DNA of 64,000 nt, from contig NZ_LR131147.1 in NCBI RefSeq assembly GCF_900626285.1, forward strand, positions 1,735,654 to 1,799,653, read 5' to 3'. The stretch is from Intestinimonas massiliensis (ex Afouda et al. 2020) (GTDB lineage: Bacteria; Bacillota; Clostridia; Oscillospirales; Oscillospiraceae). Shown here piece after piece: positions 7,878 to 16,111 of the stretch. How positions within the stretch are numbered: the stretch's first letter is position 1; each line of letters begins with the position of its first letter. Below the pieces are notes generated by a model. The model was given only the letters and a program-made list of their open reading frames with translations. It was not told where the DNA came from and made no database searches. Position numbers and translations under genes: made by a program.

Positions 7878-9740
7878 TCAGGCGCCCAGGGACACGCCCA
7901 GGGTGGCCAGGAAGTCGGCGGTCACATAGTAGTTGCCGTTGGCCAGCATGGCCCCGGTGGTAACGCTCTTGCCGTCCACAGAGAGGGTCAGGGAGACGGC
8001 GGAGCCGGTGGTGGGGTCGGAGGAAGGCACAGCGTCGGTGTAGGCGGCGCCGGTGGTGAGCACCACGCCGTTGTTCCACACCACGTTGAACTGGCTGGCG
8101 GTGCCGTTCACGGCGGCGGCAGCGTCCCGCAGGCGGTAATAGGTCTGGCCGCCGGCGGTGAGGGTGGCCACGTCGGCCCCGTCGGTCTTCTGGATGGTGA
8201 AGGCGTCGTCAATGGCCTCGGTCTTGCCGGTCTCGGTCACCTGGTAGGTGATGATGGAGAAGGAATCGTCATCCATCTCGATAACGGAGTAGGAGGGCAG
8301 CCAGTTCTGGCTCCGGGCGGCGATATAGTCCTGCTGGGCGGCGATGAGTTCATAGAACTTGGAGCCGGAGGCGGAGTTGGCGGTCATATACAGGGTGCCC
8401 TTGGGGTTGACCACGGTGTTGCCGGTGGTATCCTCAATGGTATAGCAGCCGTTGTCGGCCTGGAAGGCGTCGTGGGCGGCGGTACCGGCGGTGTCGCTCT
8501 CCTCGGGGTACAGGGGGATCTTCTCGTCGGTCTGGGTATTGTAGGCGTTGTTCCAGTCGTAGTCGGTGCCCTCGTCGTTCAGGCGGAACTCGTAGGTACC
8601 GTGGGTCTGGCCGTCGCCGTAGAGCAGCTTGGAGCGGCTGTAGGTGTGGTCGTGGCCCTGGAGCACCACGTCGATGTCGTACTTGTCAAAGATGGGGGTC
8701 AGCTGGGTACGGAGGATCATGCCGTCGGTGTCGGAGTGGTCCAGGCCGGTGCCGTAGATGTCCTGGTGGATGGTCACGATGCGCCAGGTTGCATCGGGAT
8801 CGGAGGCCACGGCCTGCTGGATGGTCTTCTCATGCTCGGCCACATTGTAGTTGTTGGTGTTGAGCACGATGAACAGGCCCTCGCCGTAGGAGTAGTAGTA
8901 GTCGCCGCCCGCCTCGGTCTCGCCGTAGCCGGTGTTGTTGGGGTTGTTGAAGTGGTAGCTGTAATCGGGATTCAGGGAGTCGTGGTTGCCGATGGTGGTG
9001 GCCACGGGCAGGCCGGCCAGCACGGAGGCGGACAGATAGCCGGCGTACTCCTCCTCCTTGGCCTTACCGGTCTTGTTGACCTGGTCGCCGGCGGAGATGA
9101 TGAAGTTCAGGTCGGGATTCTGGGCGGAGGCGATCTCCAGGGTGCGGTTCCAGGCAAAGGAATCGTTGCGGGCGGCAGTGTTGCCGGCGCCGGAGTCTCC
9201 CTTCAGGGTGTCGCTGCCCTGAGTCTGGCCCTTGGAGGCGCCGATCTGAGGATCGCCCACGTAGAGGATCTTCACGCTGTCAAAGCTGCCGGTCTTGTAC
9301 TCCTGAACCTCAGTCTGGACGCCGTTCTTCTCCACGGTGTAGTAGTAGGTGGTGTTGGCCTTCAGACCGGTCACCACCACGTGGTTGTAGTTGTAGGCCA
9401 CGCCGTCGGTGAGGCTGGTGTCCACCTGGCCGGAGGTGCCGGTGAAGGCGGTCAGGCTGTTCTTATCGGTACCGAAGTGGACCACAGGGGTGGCGGTCTT
9501 GCCGCTCTCGCTCTTGCTGTACCAGGCAAAGTTGAGCTGGGTCTCATCCGCGCCGGGAGTGAGAGAGACCTTGGTATAGTCGGTGGCCGTGGTATCCCAC
9601 TGGCTGACCCACGCCTGCCACTGGGCGGAACCGCCGGTCACGCTGCTGTCGTTGTAGCTGGCCGCCAGAGCGAAGGGGCACGCGCTCAGGACCAGGGTTC
9701 CGGCCAGCACGCCGGCCAGGATCTTTTTCCGTTTCTGCAT
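7878..9740 (-). CDS. Secreted purple-acid-type metallophosphoesterase with C-terminal copper-amine-oxidase-N-like domain
   Basis: A 620-residue exported enzyme. A signal peptide covers about residues 1-27 (KRKK, then a hydrophobic core ending in ALA). A fibronectin-III-like N-terminal domain follows to about residue 160. The metallophosphoesterase domain shows ordered metal-ligand motifs: VGDPQIG, SAGDQVN, GNHD, TIHQD and GHDHTY, in the purple acid phosphatase arrangement. The last 110 residues (YYRLRDAAAAVNGT...FNVVWNNG) resemble the stalk-like copper amine oxidase N domain. ATG at 9740 is preferred over the TTG nine bases upstream. The natural phosphoester substrate is unknown. A promoter with 17-base spacing lies about 50 bases upstream. 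Confidence 0.87.
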   Translation of the reverse strand: MQKRKKILAGVLAGTLVLSACPFALAASYNDSSVTGGSAQWQAWVSQWDTTATDYTKVSLTPGADETQLNFAWYSKSESGKTATPVVHFGTDKNSLTAFTGTSGQVDTSLTDGVAYNYNHVVVTGLKANTTYYYTVEKNGVQTEVQEYKTGSFDSVKILYVGDPQIGASKGQTQGSDTLKGDSGAGNTAARNDSFAWNRTLEIASAQNPDLNFIISAGDQVNKTGKAKEEEYAGYLSASVLAGLPVATTIGNHDSLNPDYSYHFNNPNNTGYGETEAGGDYYYSYGEGLFIVLNTNNYNVAEHEKTIQQAVASDPDATWRIVTIHQDIYGTGLDHSDTDGMILRTQLTPIFDKYDIDVVLQGHDHTYSRSKLLYGDGQTHGTYEFRLNDEGTDYDWNNAYNTQTDEKIPLYPEESDTAGTAAHDAFQADNGCYTIEDTTGNTVVNPKGTLYMTANSASGSKFYELIAAQQDYIAARSQNWLPSYSVIEMDDDSFSIITYQVTETGKTEAIDDAFTIQKTDGADVATLTAGGQTYYRLRDAAAAVNGTASQFNVVWNNGVVLTTGAAYTDAVPSSDPTTGSAVSLTLSVDGKSVTTGAMLANGNYYVTADFLATLGVSLGA

Positions 9741-9792
9741 CTGTTCCAACTTCTTTCATCAGTTTAGGATTTTACTTCTCGAACCACCGCGC

Positions 9793-9821
9793 AGTATATC
9801 ACCAGAAAAATTGCTGTACAA
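9793..9821 (-). promoter_or_regulatory. Sigma-A-type promoter of the phosphatase gene
   Basis: On the minus strand, TTGTAC (9821-9816) and TATACT (9798-9793) are separated by 17 bases. It lies about 50 bases before the phosphatase start. Confidence 0.6.
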
Positions 9822-10040
9822 TACATTTCCGGCAACATTTACGCACTTTTTACTTTATTTACATTGTTTATAACCGGCATTTTCCGCGCTGTGGCGCACG
9901 TCTTTCGCCCGAGCTGATCCTATTGCGGAAATGATTCGGAAATATCTGTCTGTTCTGATACCCTCTTCCGCATTTCTTACATTTGTGTAAAAGAAATAAA
10001 AACTTTCTCTTAATCTTCTGTTAATTGGTATGTAACACTC
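9822..10040. other. AT-rich divergent intergenic region
   Basis: This stretch is clearly more AT-rich than its neighbours and separates two divergent genes. I see no open frame with a ribosome binding site and no clear repeat. It probably carries only upstream promoter elements for the flanking genes. Confidence 0.6.
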
Positions 10041-10068
10041 TTGTAATATCTACAGAACGTGCTATGAT
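10041..10068 (+). promoter_or_regulatory. Sigma-A-type promoter of the membrane glycosyltransferase gene
   Basis: TTGTAA (10041-10046) and TATGAT (10063-10068) are separated by 16 bases. Transcription would start near 10075, directly at the leader hairpin. Confidence 0.6.
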
Positions 10069-10073
10069 AGGCT

Positions 10074-10118
10074 GCACCGGAACTGAGGCAGAGCCTCTGC
10101 TCCGGTGCGCTTTGTTTT
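10074..10118 (+). promoter_or_regulatory. Leader hairpin with U-rich tail, possible attenuator
   Basis: A two-part stem: GCACCGGA (10074-10081) pairs with TCCGGTGC (10101-10108), and an inner GAGGC (10085-10089) pairs with GCCTC (10093-10097). It is followed by a T-rich stretch (GCTTTGTTTT). It would lie at the extreme 5' end of the transcript, 27 bases before the start codon. It could be a weak attenuator or an mRNA-stabilising 5' hairpin; no known riboswitch class is recognised. Confidence 0.45.
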
Positions 10119-10144
10119 CACGGTATTTGGAGGAACTGCATACT

Positions 10145-11422
10145 ATGTCAATCTTGGAATTCGTGAAGGCGCTGAACTGGAGCATTGCCATTCTGTTCAC
10201 GCTGCTGTACCTGTATCAGGGTCTTTACCTGATCATTGGCCTGGTGTGCCGCAGGCACAAGGACCGTCATGAGCCCAGCCGTCTGCACCGCTTCGCGGTG
10301 ATTGTCTCCGCCCGCAACGAGGAGCAGGTGATCGGAGAGCTGCTGGATAGTTTACATCAGCAAAACTACCCCAAGGAGCTGCTGGATCTGTATGTGGTGG
10401 CGGACAACTGCACCGATGACACCGCCGGTGTGGCCCGGAAGGCCGGTGCCTTTGTCTATGAGCGCAGCGATCAGCTCCACAAGGGCAAGGGCTATGCCAT
10501 GGACTATCTCTTCCGCCGGCTGAAGGAGGAGGGGAAGAACAACTATGACGGCTATTTTGTCTTTGACGCCGACAACCTGGTGGACCCCAACTTTGTGCGG
10601 GAGATGAACCGCACCTTCGACAAGGGCTACGACGCCGTCACCTGTTACCGCAACTCCAAGAACTTCGGGGACAACTGGATCTCCGCCGGGTACTCCATCT
10701 GGTTTTTGCGAGAGGCCCGCTTCCTGAATTTTCCCCGTACCCTGTTGGGTACCAACTGCCACGTGTCGGGCACCGGGTTCCTGGTGTCGGCCAAGGTTAT
10801 CGAGGAGAACGGCGGCTGGCCGTTCCACCTGCTCACTGAGGACATCCAGTTCTCCGTGGACTGCGCCATTCAGGGCCGCCGCATCGGCTACTGTGACAAG
10901 GCTGTGATCTATGACGAGCAGCCGGTCACCTTCCGGCAGTCCTGGGATCAGCGGCTGCGCTGGTCCAAGGGCTTCTACCAGGTGGACCGGGAGTACACCG
11001 TGCCGCTGATCAAGGGCTTCTTCCGCCCTGGCCGGCTTGGTACCTCCTGCTACGACATGTTCGTCACCGTGGCCCCCGGCATGCTGCTCACCCTGGCCAT
11101 GATCCTGTTCAACGCCGTGATCCTGGCCGCCTGCCTCACCCAGCCCGCCTACCTGGCCGCCCGGGTGATCCACGAGACGGTGGGCTTCATCACCTCCGCC
11201 ATCGGCAACTTCTACCTGGGCCTGCTGCTCTACGGCCTGTGTACCGTTCTGTCCGAGTGGCGCCACATCCACGCCCCGGCCGGCAAGAAGCTGGTCTATG
11301 TGCTCACCTTCCCCATTTTTATGCTCACCTACATCCCCATCTCCATCGCCGCCCTGGTGCGCAAGGTGGAGTGGAAGCCCATCTATCACACCGCCACCAA
11401 AAAGGTGGGCGGCCTGAGCTGA
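10145..11422 (+). CDS. Membrane-bound family 2 glycosyltransferase (cellulose synthase-like)
   Basis: A 425-residue enzyme with an N-terminal membrane segment (about residues 12-36), a cytoplasmic GT-A catalytic domain and two or three C-terminal membrane segments (about 300-330, 350-375 and 385-410). Catalytic marks are VIVSARNEE, VVADNCTDDT, the DxD at 141-143 (FDADN), TED at 231-233 and the QRLRW motif at 269-273. The TED plus QxxRW pair indicates a processive or lipid-linked transferase of the BcsA/NodC/hyaluronan synthase group. The ATG at 10145 has GGAGGA upstream. The polymer it makes cannot be deduced. It is a single-gene unit between a leader hairpin and a terminator. Confidence 0.88.
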   Translation: MSILEFVKALNWSIAILFTLLYLYQGLYLIIGLVCRRHKDRHEPSRLHRFAVIVSARNEEQVIGELLDSLHQQNYPKELLDLYVVADNCTDDTAGVARKAGAFVYERSDQLHKGKGYAMDYLFRRLKEEGKNNYDGYFVFDADNLVDPNFVREMNRTFDKGYDAVTCYRNSKNFGDNWISAGYSIWFLREARFLNFPRTLLGTNCHVSGTGFLVSAKVIEENGGWPFHLLTEDIQFSVDCAIQGRRIGYCDKAVIYDEQPVTFRQSWDQRLRWSKGFYQVDREYTVPLIKGFFRPGRLGTSCYDMFVTVAPGMLLTLAMILFNAVILAACLTQPAYLAARVIHETVGFITSAIGNFYLGLLLYGLCTVLSEWRHIHAPAGKKLVYVLTFPIFMLTYIPISIAALVRKVEWKPIYHTATKKVGGLS

Positions 11423-11438
11423 TGCCCCTGATAAGGAG

Positions 11439-11471
11439 ACCGCCCGCTGCTCAAGGCAGCGGGCGGTTTTT
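11439..11471 (+). terminator. Terminator of the membrane glycosyltransferase gene
   Basis: A 12-bp perfect stem (11439-11450 with 11456-11467), a TCAAG loop and a run of five T. The T-run reaches the stop codon of the convergent spoVT gene. Confidence 0.92.
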
Positions 11472-12013
11472 CATGATTCCATATGTCGGCCCAGAAAGCC
11501 GGCGATGGTCTGGGCCAGCTTGTAGTCCGTTTCATTGCTGGTCTGTTCCGGATCGGCGCTGACGAAAAGCACGCAGCCCAGCACGTCGCCCTCTGACAGG
11601 ATGGGGGCCGCGCAGGTGGCCACATACTTGTCGCTGTCCTCACACACCGGCACCGGCGTGCCGCCGGGCTGGATCTGATAGATCTGGCGGCCCTCCATGA
11701 TCTGCTCCAGCTCGGAAGAGATCCGCTTGTCCGCCAGGTCCCGCCGGGGTGTGCCCGCCACGGCAATGCAGGCGTCCCGGTCGGTGATCACCGCGATCTT
11801 GCCGGTGGTTTTATTCAGGGTCTCACACATCTGGCCGGCGAAGTCGCCCAGGCCGCCCATCAGGGAATACTTTTTAAAAATGACGCCGCCATCCTTATCG
11901 GTATAGATCTCCAGGGGGTCGCCCTCCCGGATGCGCATGGTCCGGCGGATCTCCTTGGGGATGACCACCCGGCCCAGGTCGTCGATGCGGCGCACAATGC
12001 CAGTCGCTTTCAT
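11471..12013 (-). CDS. spoVT: Stage V sporulation protein T
   Basis: A 180-residue transcription regulator of late forespore genes. The N-terminal AbrB-type swapped-hairpin DNA-binding domain (GIVRRIDDLGRVVIPKEIRRTMRIREGD) is followed after about residue 55 by a GAF-like domain. This arrangement and length match SpoVT. The ATG at 12013 is preferred, with AGGAGG nine bases upstream; the TTG at 12019 would be too close to that site. The gene stands alone upstream of pyk and, with the spore protein at 6.4 kb, supports a sporulating host. Confidence 0.93.
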   Translation of the reverse strand: MKATGIVRRIDDLGRVVIPKEIRRTMRIREGDPLEIYTDKDGGVIFKKYSLMGGLGDFAGQMCETLNKTTGKIAVITDRDACIAVAGTPRRDLADKRISSELEQIMEGRQIYQIQPGGTPVPVCEDSDKYVATCAAPILSEGDVLGCVLFVSADPEQTSNETDYKLAQTIAGFLGRHMES

Positions 12014-12112
12014 ATCCAAACTCCTCCTGCGGTTGTGGTTACAGCACTTAGTATCCGCAGGTTTCTTTTACCTATGCAGCAGGAAGGGGTGGTTTCATCT
12101 GGAAAAGTGCGC

Positions 12113-12154
12113 AAAAATGTCCTCCAGGTCGTTATGACCCGGAGGACATTTTTC
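12113..12154 (-). terminator. Terminator of pyk
   Basis: A stem of about 18 bp (12113-12130 with 12136-12153) and a GTTAT loop. The single A-C mismatch on the plus strand becomes a G-U pair on the minus strand, so it folds best in pyk RNA, where a T-run follows. Confidence 0.88.
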
Positions 12155-12161
12155 TGTCGAA

Positions 12162-13592
12162 TTAAATTCCTTTCTCTACGACCTGAGCCTTGATCAGGTT
12201 GGTGGTCCCGGACCGGCCCAGAGGAACGCCGGCGGTGATGACCACTGTCTCGCCCGGCTTCACGGCGCCCTCCTTCCGGGCCACGTCCACCGCCAGGGAG
12301 AACATCCGGTCGGTGGAGTCCACCTCGCCGGACAGATAGGCGTGGACGCCCCAGGAGATGGCCAGCTGACGGCGGCTGGACTCGTTCTGGCACAGGGCGA
12401 TAATGGGGCAGGCGGGGCGGAAGCGGGAGATCACCTTGGCGGTGTAGCCCGACCTGGTAGCGGCCAGGATAGCGGAGGCGTTCAGGTCCATGGCGGTCAG
12501 GCAGCAGGAGTGGGTGATGGCGTCGCTGATGCCGGACACCACAGGCAGCAGGCTGCGCTCCCGGAAGCGGCCCCAGTAGTCGATGGCCTCCTCGGCGGCC
12601 ACCACGGTGCGCACCATGGTGCTCAGGGCCTCCACGGGGTACTTGCCGGAGGCGGTCTCACCGGACAGCATCACGCAGGAGGTGCCGTCAAACACGGCGT
12701 TGGCCACGTCGGACACCTCGGCCCGGGTGGGACGGGGATTGCGGATCATGGAATCCAGCATCTGGGTGGCGGTGATGACCGGCAGGCCCGCCCGGATGGT
12801 GGCCTTGATGATCTTCTTCTGCAGGATGGGCACCTCGTGGGCGGGGATCTCCACACCCAGGTCGCCGCGGGCCACCATGATGCCGTCGGCGGCGGCGATG
12901 ATGCCGTCGATGTTCTCCACACCCTCCCGGTTCTCGATCTTGGCGATGATGCGGATCTTGTCTCCGCCGTGCTTGTGCAGCTCGGCCCGGATATCCTCCA
13001 CGTCGCTGGCCTTGCGGACGAAGGAGGCGGCGATGAAGTCGAAGTCGTTGTCCGCCGCGAACTTCAGGTCCTCCCGGTCCTTGTCGGTGAGGGAGGGCAG
13101 CAGGATATGGACGTCGGGGATGTTGATGGACTTGTTGCTGGACAGGGGGCCGCCGTTCTCCACCTCGCAGCGGATGGCGTGGCCCTCCACGCTCTTGACC
13201 CGCAGCTCGATCAGGCCGTCATCCACCAGGATGCGGCAGCCGGGACCCACCTCCTTATGGAGGTTCTCATAGGTCACAGACACCTGGTTCTCATCCCCCG
13301 GCACGTCGTCGGTGGTCAGAGTGAAGCTCTGGCCCTGGTCCAGGGTGACAGGACCGTCGGCAAAGGTCTTGATGCGGATCTCCGGGCCCTTGGTATCCAG
13401 AATGGTGGCCACCGGGGCGCCCAGGGTATCACGTACCTTCTTGAACATATTCAGTCGGGCCAGCTGCTCGGCATGGGTGCCATGGGAAAAATTGAAGCGG
13501 GCGGCGTTCATGCCGGTACGGATCAGCTTTTCAATGGTCTCCGCATTGTCCACAGCGGGGCCCAAGGTGCAGATAATTTTCGTCTTTCTCAT
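12162..13592 (-). CDS. pyk: Pyruvate kinase
   Basis: Transfers phosphate from phosphoenolpyruvate to ADP at the end of glycolysis. The 476-residue protein begins KTKIICTLGP, has NFSHG, the catalytic/metal region IAKIENREGVENIDGI, the substrate signature MVARGDLGVEIP, TATQMLDSM and the FDGTSCVMLSGETASGKYPVEA block. A C-terminal allosteric domain ends near the terminus, with no extra PEP-utilising domain of the kind found in Bacillus Pyk. The ATG at 13592 has GGAGG upstream; a longer frame to 13622 lacks this. It is monocistronic. Confidence 0.97.
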   Translation of the reverse strand: MRKTKIICTLGPAVDNAETIEKLIRTGMNAARFNFSHGTHAEQLARLNMFKKVRDTLGAPVATILDTKGPEIRIKTFADGPVTLDQGQSFTLTTDDVPGDENQVSVTYENLHKEVGPGCRILVDDGLIELRVKSVEGHAIRCEVENGGPLSSNKSINIPDVHILLPSLTDKDREDLKFAADNDFDFIAASFVRKASDVEDIRAELHKHGGDKIRIIAKIENREGVENIDGIIAAADGIMVARGDLGVEIPAHEVPILQKKIIKATIRAGLPVITATQMLDSMIRNPRPTRAEVSDVANAVFDGTSCVMLSGETASGKYPVEALSTMVRTVVAAEEAIDYWGRFRERSLLPVVSGISDAITHSCCLTAMDLNASAILAATRSGYTAKVISRFRPACPIIALCQNESSRRQLAISWGVHAYLSGEVDSTDRMFSLAVDVARKEGAVKPGETVVITAGVPLGRSGTTNLIKAQVVEKGI

Positions 13593-13649
13593 ATCGTACC
13601 TCCATTGGGTATCCGGTCTCATACTTTTGAATATAAAAACTCGGAAATA

Positions 13650-14891
13650 TCATACACCATTTGCCCCACTTTGGAAAGAGGAAATCAAAGTGTTTTTTCT
13701 TAATGCCAATAAACAAAGTAAGGTACCTGCACAGCCGCAGGCGATACAGCCGGCCAGCATCAGGTTTGCGCCCCCCAGGTCCAGGGTCCAGCCCGCCAGC
13801 AGGCCGCCCAGCATACCGCCCAGGCCGTTGGAGGCCACCATCATCACGGTCTGGCCCCGGACCCGGTCGGCCTCAGGCACCGATTCATTGACAAAGTACA
13901 CCGAGGCGGGGGTAAACAGGCCGTAGCCCAGCACCTGGATGGGCTGCACCAGCAGCACGCCCAGAAAGTTTGTGGTGAGCAGCAGCAGCACCCCCTTCAG
14001 GGTGCCGAACAGCATACTGAGCATCACCAGTCTGCCGCTGCCCAGCCGCCGCAGCAGCCTGCCGAAGAACCAGGCGGTGGGCAGCTCCGCCCCGCCCATG
14101 AGGAACAGGGCCAGGCCCAGGTCGGCCTCGGTACCGCCCCGGCTGGTGACGATATTCACCAAAAAATTGGACAGAGGCATGATCCCTGTCAGACCCAGCA
14201 GCACCCCCGCCAGCATCAGGGTGAACCGGGGATTGCTCTTCAGCAGGGACAGGGCCGACTGGGGCTTGGGTCCCACCTGCTCCCCACACCGCCTGGCGCC
14301 CCGCCAGGCCGGGTAGGAGGCCACCAGGGCCGCCTCCACACCCACCAGGATCAGGTGGGTGAGCAGGGTGCTCTCCAGGCCGGTCTTTCCCACCTGAAGG
14401 CCCAGCAGCACACACACCACGGCATAGGCCATGGAGCCGATCCCCCGGCCCAGGCTGTACCGGATGGGTACGCCATCATTGATGAACTGGACCGCCATGG
14501 CGTCCATCAGGGGGTAGGAGGACACCTCCAGCCCGCCGATCACCGCCCACACCAGGGTGGTCTCCCACAGCCCCATGCCGGGGTCCAGCCAATACCAGGC
14601 CCCCGCCCCCAGGGAGAGCACCAGGGAGAGGGTGACGATCCACTTCAGGGGGATCTCGGGATGCCGGTCGGCAAAGCCCCCCAGCAGGGGCTGGCAGATG
14701 ATACCGGCCAGGCAGCGCACCGCCGTCATCAGGCCCGCCTCTCCGTTGGAAAAGTTCCGCTCCAGCAGCAGGGCGGTCTGGTAGGCCACAATGGCGGCGA
14801 ACATGGCCCAGAAGCCCGCCTGCATCACGATATAGTGGTAGTCCAGCCTACGGAAGGAGGGCCGGTTCTGTTGTTCTTCCACGCTGCTCAC
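13650..14891 (-). CDS. MFS transporter
   Basis: A 413-residue major facilitator with about 12 membrane helices. The helix 2-3 loop motif GGFADRHPEIP is visible, as is a late symmetric counterpart region (VPEADRVRGQ). Arrangement resembles the nucleoside/LacY-like MFS_1 group. It starts at GTG, overlapping the DHHW gene stop in a GTGA junction, so it is the last gene of the MBOAT-DHHW-MFS unit. That coupling suggests it serves the same pathway, perhaps export or acyl-donor supply, but the substrate is not known. Confidence 0.82.
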   Translation of the reverse strand: MSSVEEQQNRPSFRRLDYHYIVMQAGFWAMFAAIVAYQTALLLERNFSNGEAGLMTAVRCLAGIICQPLLGGFADRHPEIPLKWIVTLSLVLSLGAGAWYWLDPGMGLWETTLVWAVIGGLEVSSYPLMDAMAVQFINDGVPIRYSLGRGIGSMAYAVVCVLLGLQVGKTGLESTLLTHLILVGVEAALVASYPAWRGARRCGEQVGPKPQSALSLLKSNPRFTLMLAGVLLGLTGIMPLSNFLVNIVTSRGGTEADLGLALFLMGGAELPTAWFFGRLLRRLGSGRLVMLSMLFGTLKGVLLLLTTNFLGVLLVQPIQVLGYGLFTPASVYFVNESVPEADRVRGQTVMMVASNGLGGMLGGLLAGWTLDLGGANLMLAGCIACGCAGTLLCLLALRKNTLISSFQSGANGV

Positions 14892-16099
14892 TCCGTCTTA
14901 TCGAATTCAAACATGTTGTCCAGTCCGGCGGTGCTGGCGGTATAGAGGGTGAGCACCAGGTCGGGGTCCACCTCCTGGATGGTGTCCATCAGGTCCCCGG
15001 TGAAGTAGCGCAGGTCGATGGTGGTCAGCTCCGAGCAGGACAGGGCCAGGAAGGGGGCCAGCGCGCAGGAGAAGGACTCCCGGATCAGCACCACCTTGGG
15101 GCCGTTGGGATTCTTATGGTTGGTCATGGTGGCCATGGCGTAGTCCCCGCCGGAATAATAGGTGTAGGGGTTGCCGTTGAACCAGTCCCGCTCCGCCACC
15201 CGCTCGGGGAAGCACACCGACTGGTCAAAGGGCCCGGAGCGGGTAAAGCTGCCGTCGCTGTTGGCATAGGTCAGGTCGGTGTCAAACTTGGGGGTGTAGA
15301 TGGTAAAGTCGTCCGCCCCGGCGTACAAGGTACCCACCCGCTTGCCCTGACTGCCCAGGAAGAAGTCCTCCAGCACCCTGGTATTCCAGTTGTTGGGGTC
15401 GGTGAGGGCGGACGGGGTCTCAAAGCCGTAGCGCAGGTCCAGCTCTCCGGTCAGATTCTGCCAGGCAAAGAAGGCCGCCTCCGGCTTCCAGTGGTGGTCG
15501 GTGTTGAAGAACCAGTTGGAGTAGATGCCGTTGCTCTCAAACAGGGGCCGCAGGTCGATGTAGTCCACCCCCTGCTTGTCCAGCGCCTCCAGATAGGCGT
15601 CGCAGGTGGCGTTGCCGTTCTCCTCCAGGCCGTCGGGCAGCATATCGCCCCCCCGCTTGATCTTCTGGGGGGCGGCAATGTACAGGTAGGGCACGCCATG
15701 GGCCTCCAGCTCTCCGGCAAACTCCGCCGTGGCCTCCGCCCGGGCGTCCACCGCCGCCTGGTCCGGCTGGGCGGCCGCCCCCAGATTCACAAAGTTCAGG
15801 GCCCCGGTGGACAGCTTGGCCACCGTGTTGCCCGCCACCATGTCCTGGATCACCCGCCGTCCGGAGAGGCGCTGCACCCCGCCGTAGAGCTGGATGAACA
15901 GATGATCCCGGTCCAGATCGGAATTCACCGCGCTCTCCGCACCCTCCAGCAGAGCCGACGGGTCCCGGTCCCGCACCGTGGTCTTGAGCAGGGTCTCCAG
16001 CTTGCCCTCGCCCCCCAAAAAGGAGGTGGCCACCAGCACCAGCCCCGCCGCCGTCAGCAGCAGAAACAGGATGGCGGTTATGGTATTGCGTCGTTTCAT
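14888..16099 (-). CDS. DHHW-motif (AlgJ/AlgX-like) surface O-acylation protein
   Basis: A 403-residue protein with one N-terminal anchor (about residues 8-28) and an extracytoplasmic SGNH-like domain. The key signature NTDHHWKPEAAF matches the DHHW family partner of MBOAT acyltransferases. A C-terminal VVLIRESFSCALAPFL segment resembles the serine-containing part of the AlgJ fold. In known systems this type of protein moves an acetyl group from the MBOAT channel enzyme to an extracellular polysaccharide. It is 12 bases downstream of the MBOAT gene. The acceptor here is unknown. Confidence 0.83.
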   Translation of the reverse strand: MKRRNTITAILFLLLTAAGLVLVATSFLGGEGKLETLLKTTVRDRDPSALLEGAESAVNSDLDRDHLFIQLYGGVQRLSGRRVIQDMVAGNTVAKLSTGALNFVNLGAAAQPDQAAVDARAEATAEFAGELEAHGVPYLYIAAPQKIKRGGDMLPDGLEENGNATCDAYLEALDKQGVDYIDLRPLFESNGIYSNWFFNTDHHWKPEAAFFAWQNLTGELDLRYGFETPSALTDPNNWNTRVLEDFFLGSQGKRVGTLYAGADDFTIYTPKFDTDLTYANSDGSFTRSGPFDQSVCFPERVAERDWFNGNPYTYYSGGDYAMATMTNHKNPNGPKVVLIRESFSCALAPFLALSCSELTTIDLRYFTGDLMDTIQEVDPDLVLTLYTASTAGLDNMFEFDKTE

Positions 16100-16111
16100 A
16101 GGCTTCTCCCG

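Noticed and set aside
7836..9767. A 643-codon open frame on the plus strand
   Set aside because: It is the antisense of the well-supported secreted phosphatase gene. High GC and third-position bias leave the opposite strand open; the product is a Gly/Val/His-rich low-complexity chain without motifs or a ribosome binding site.
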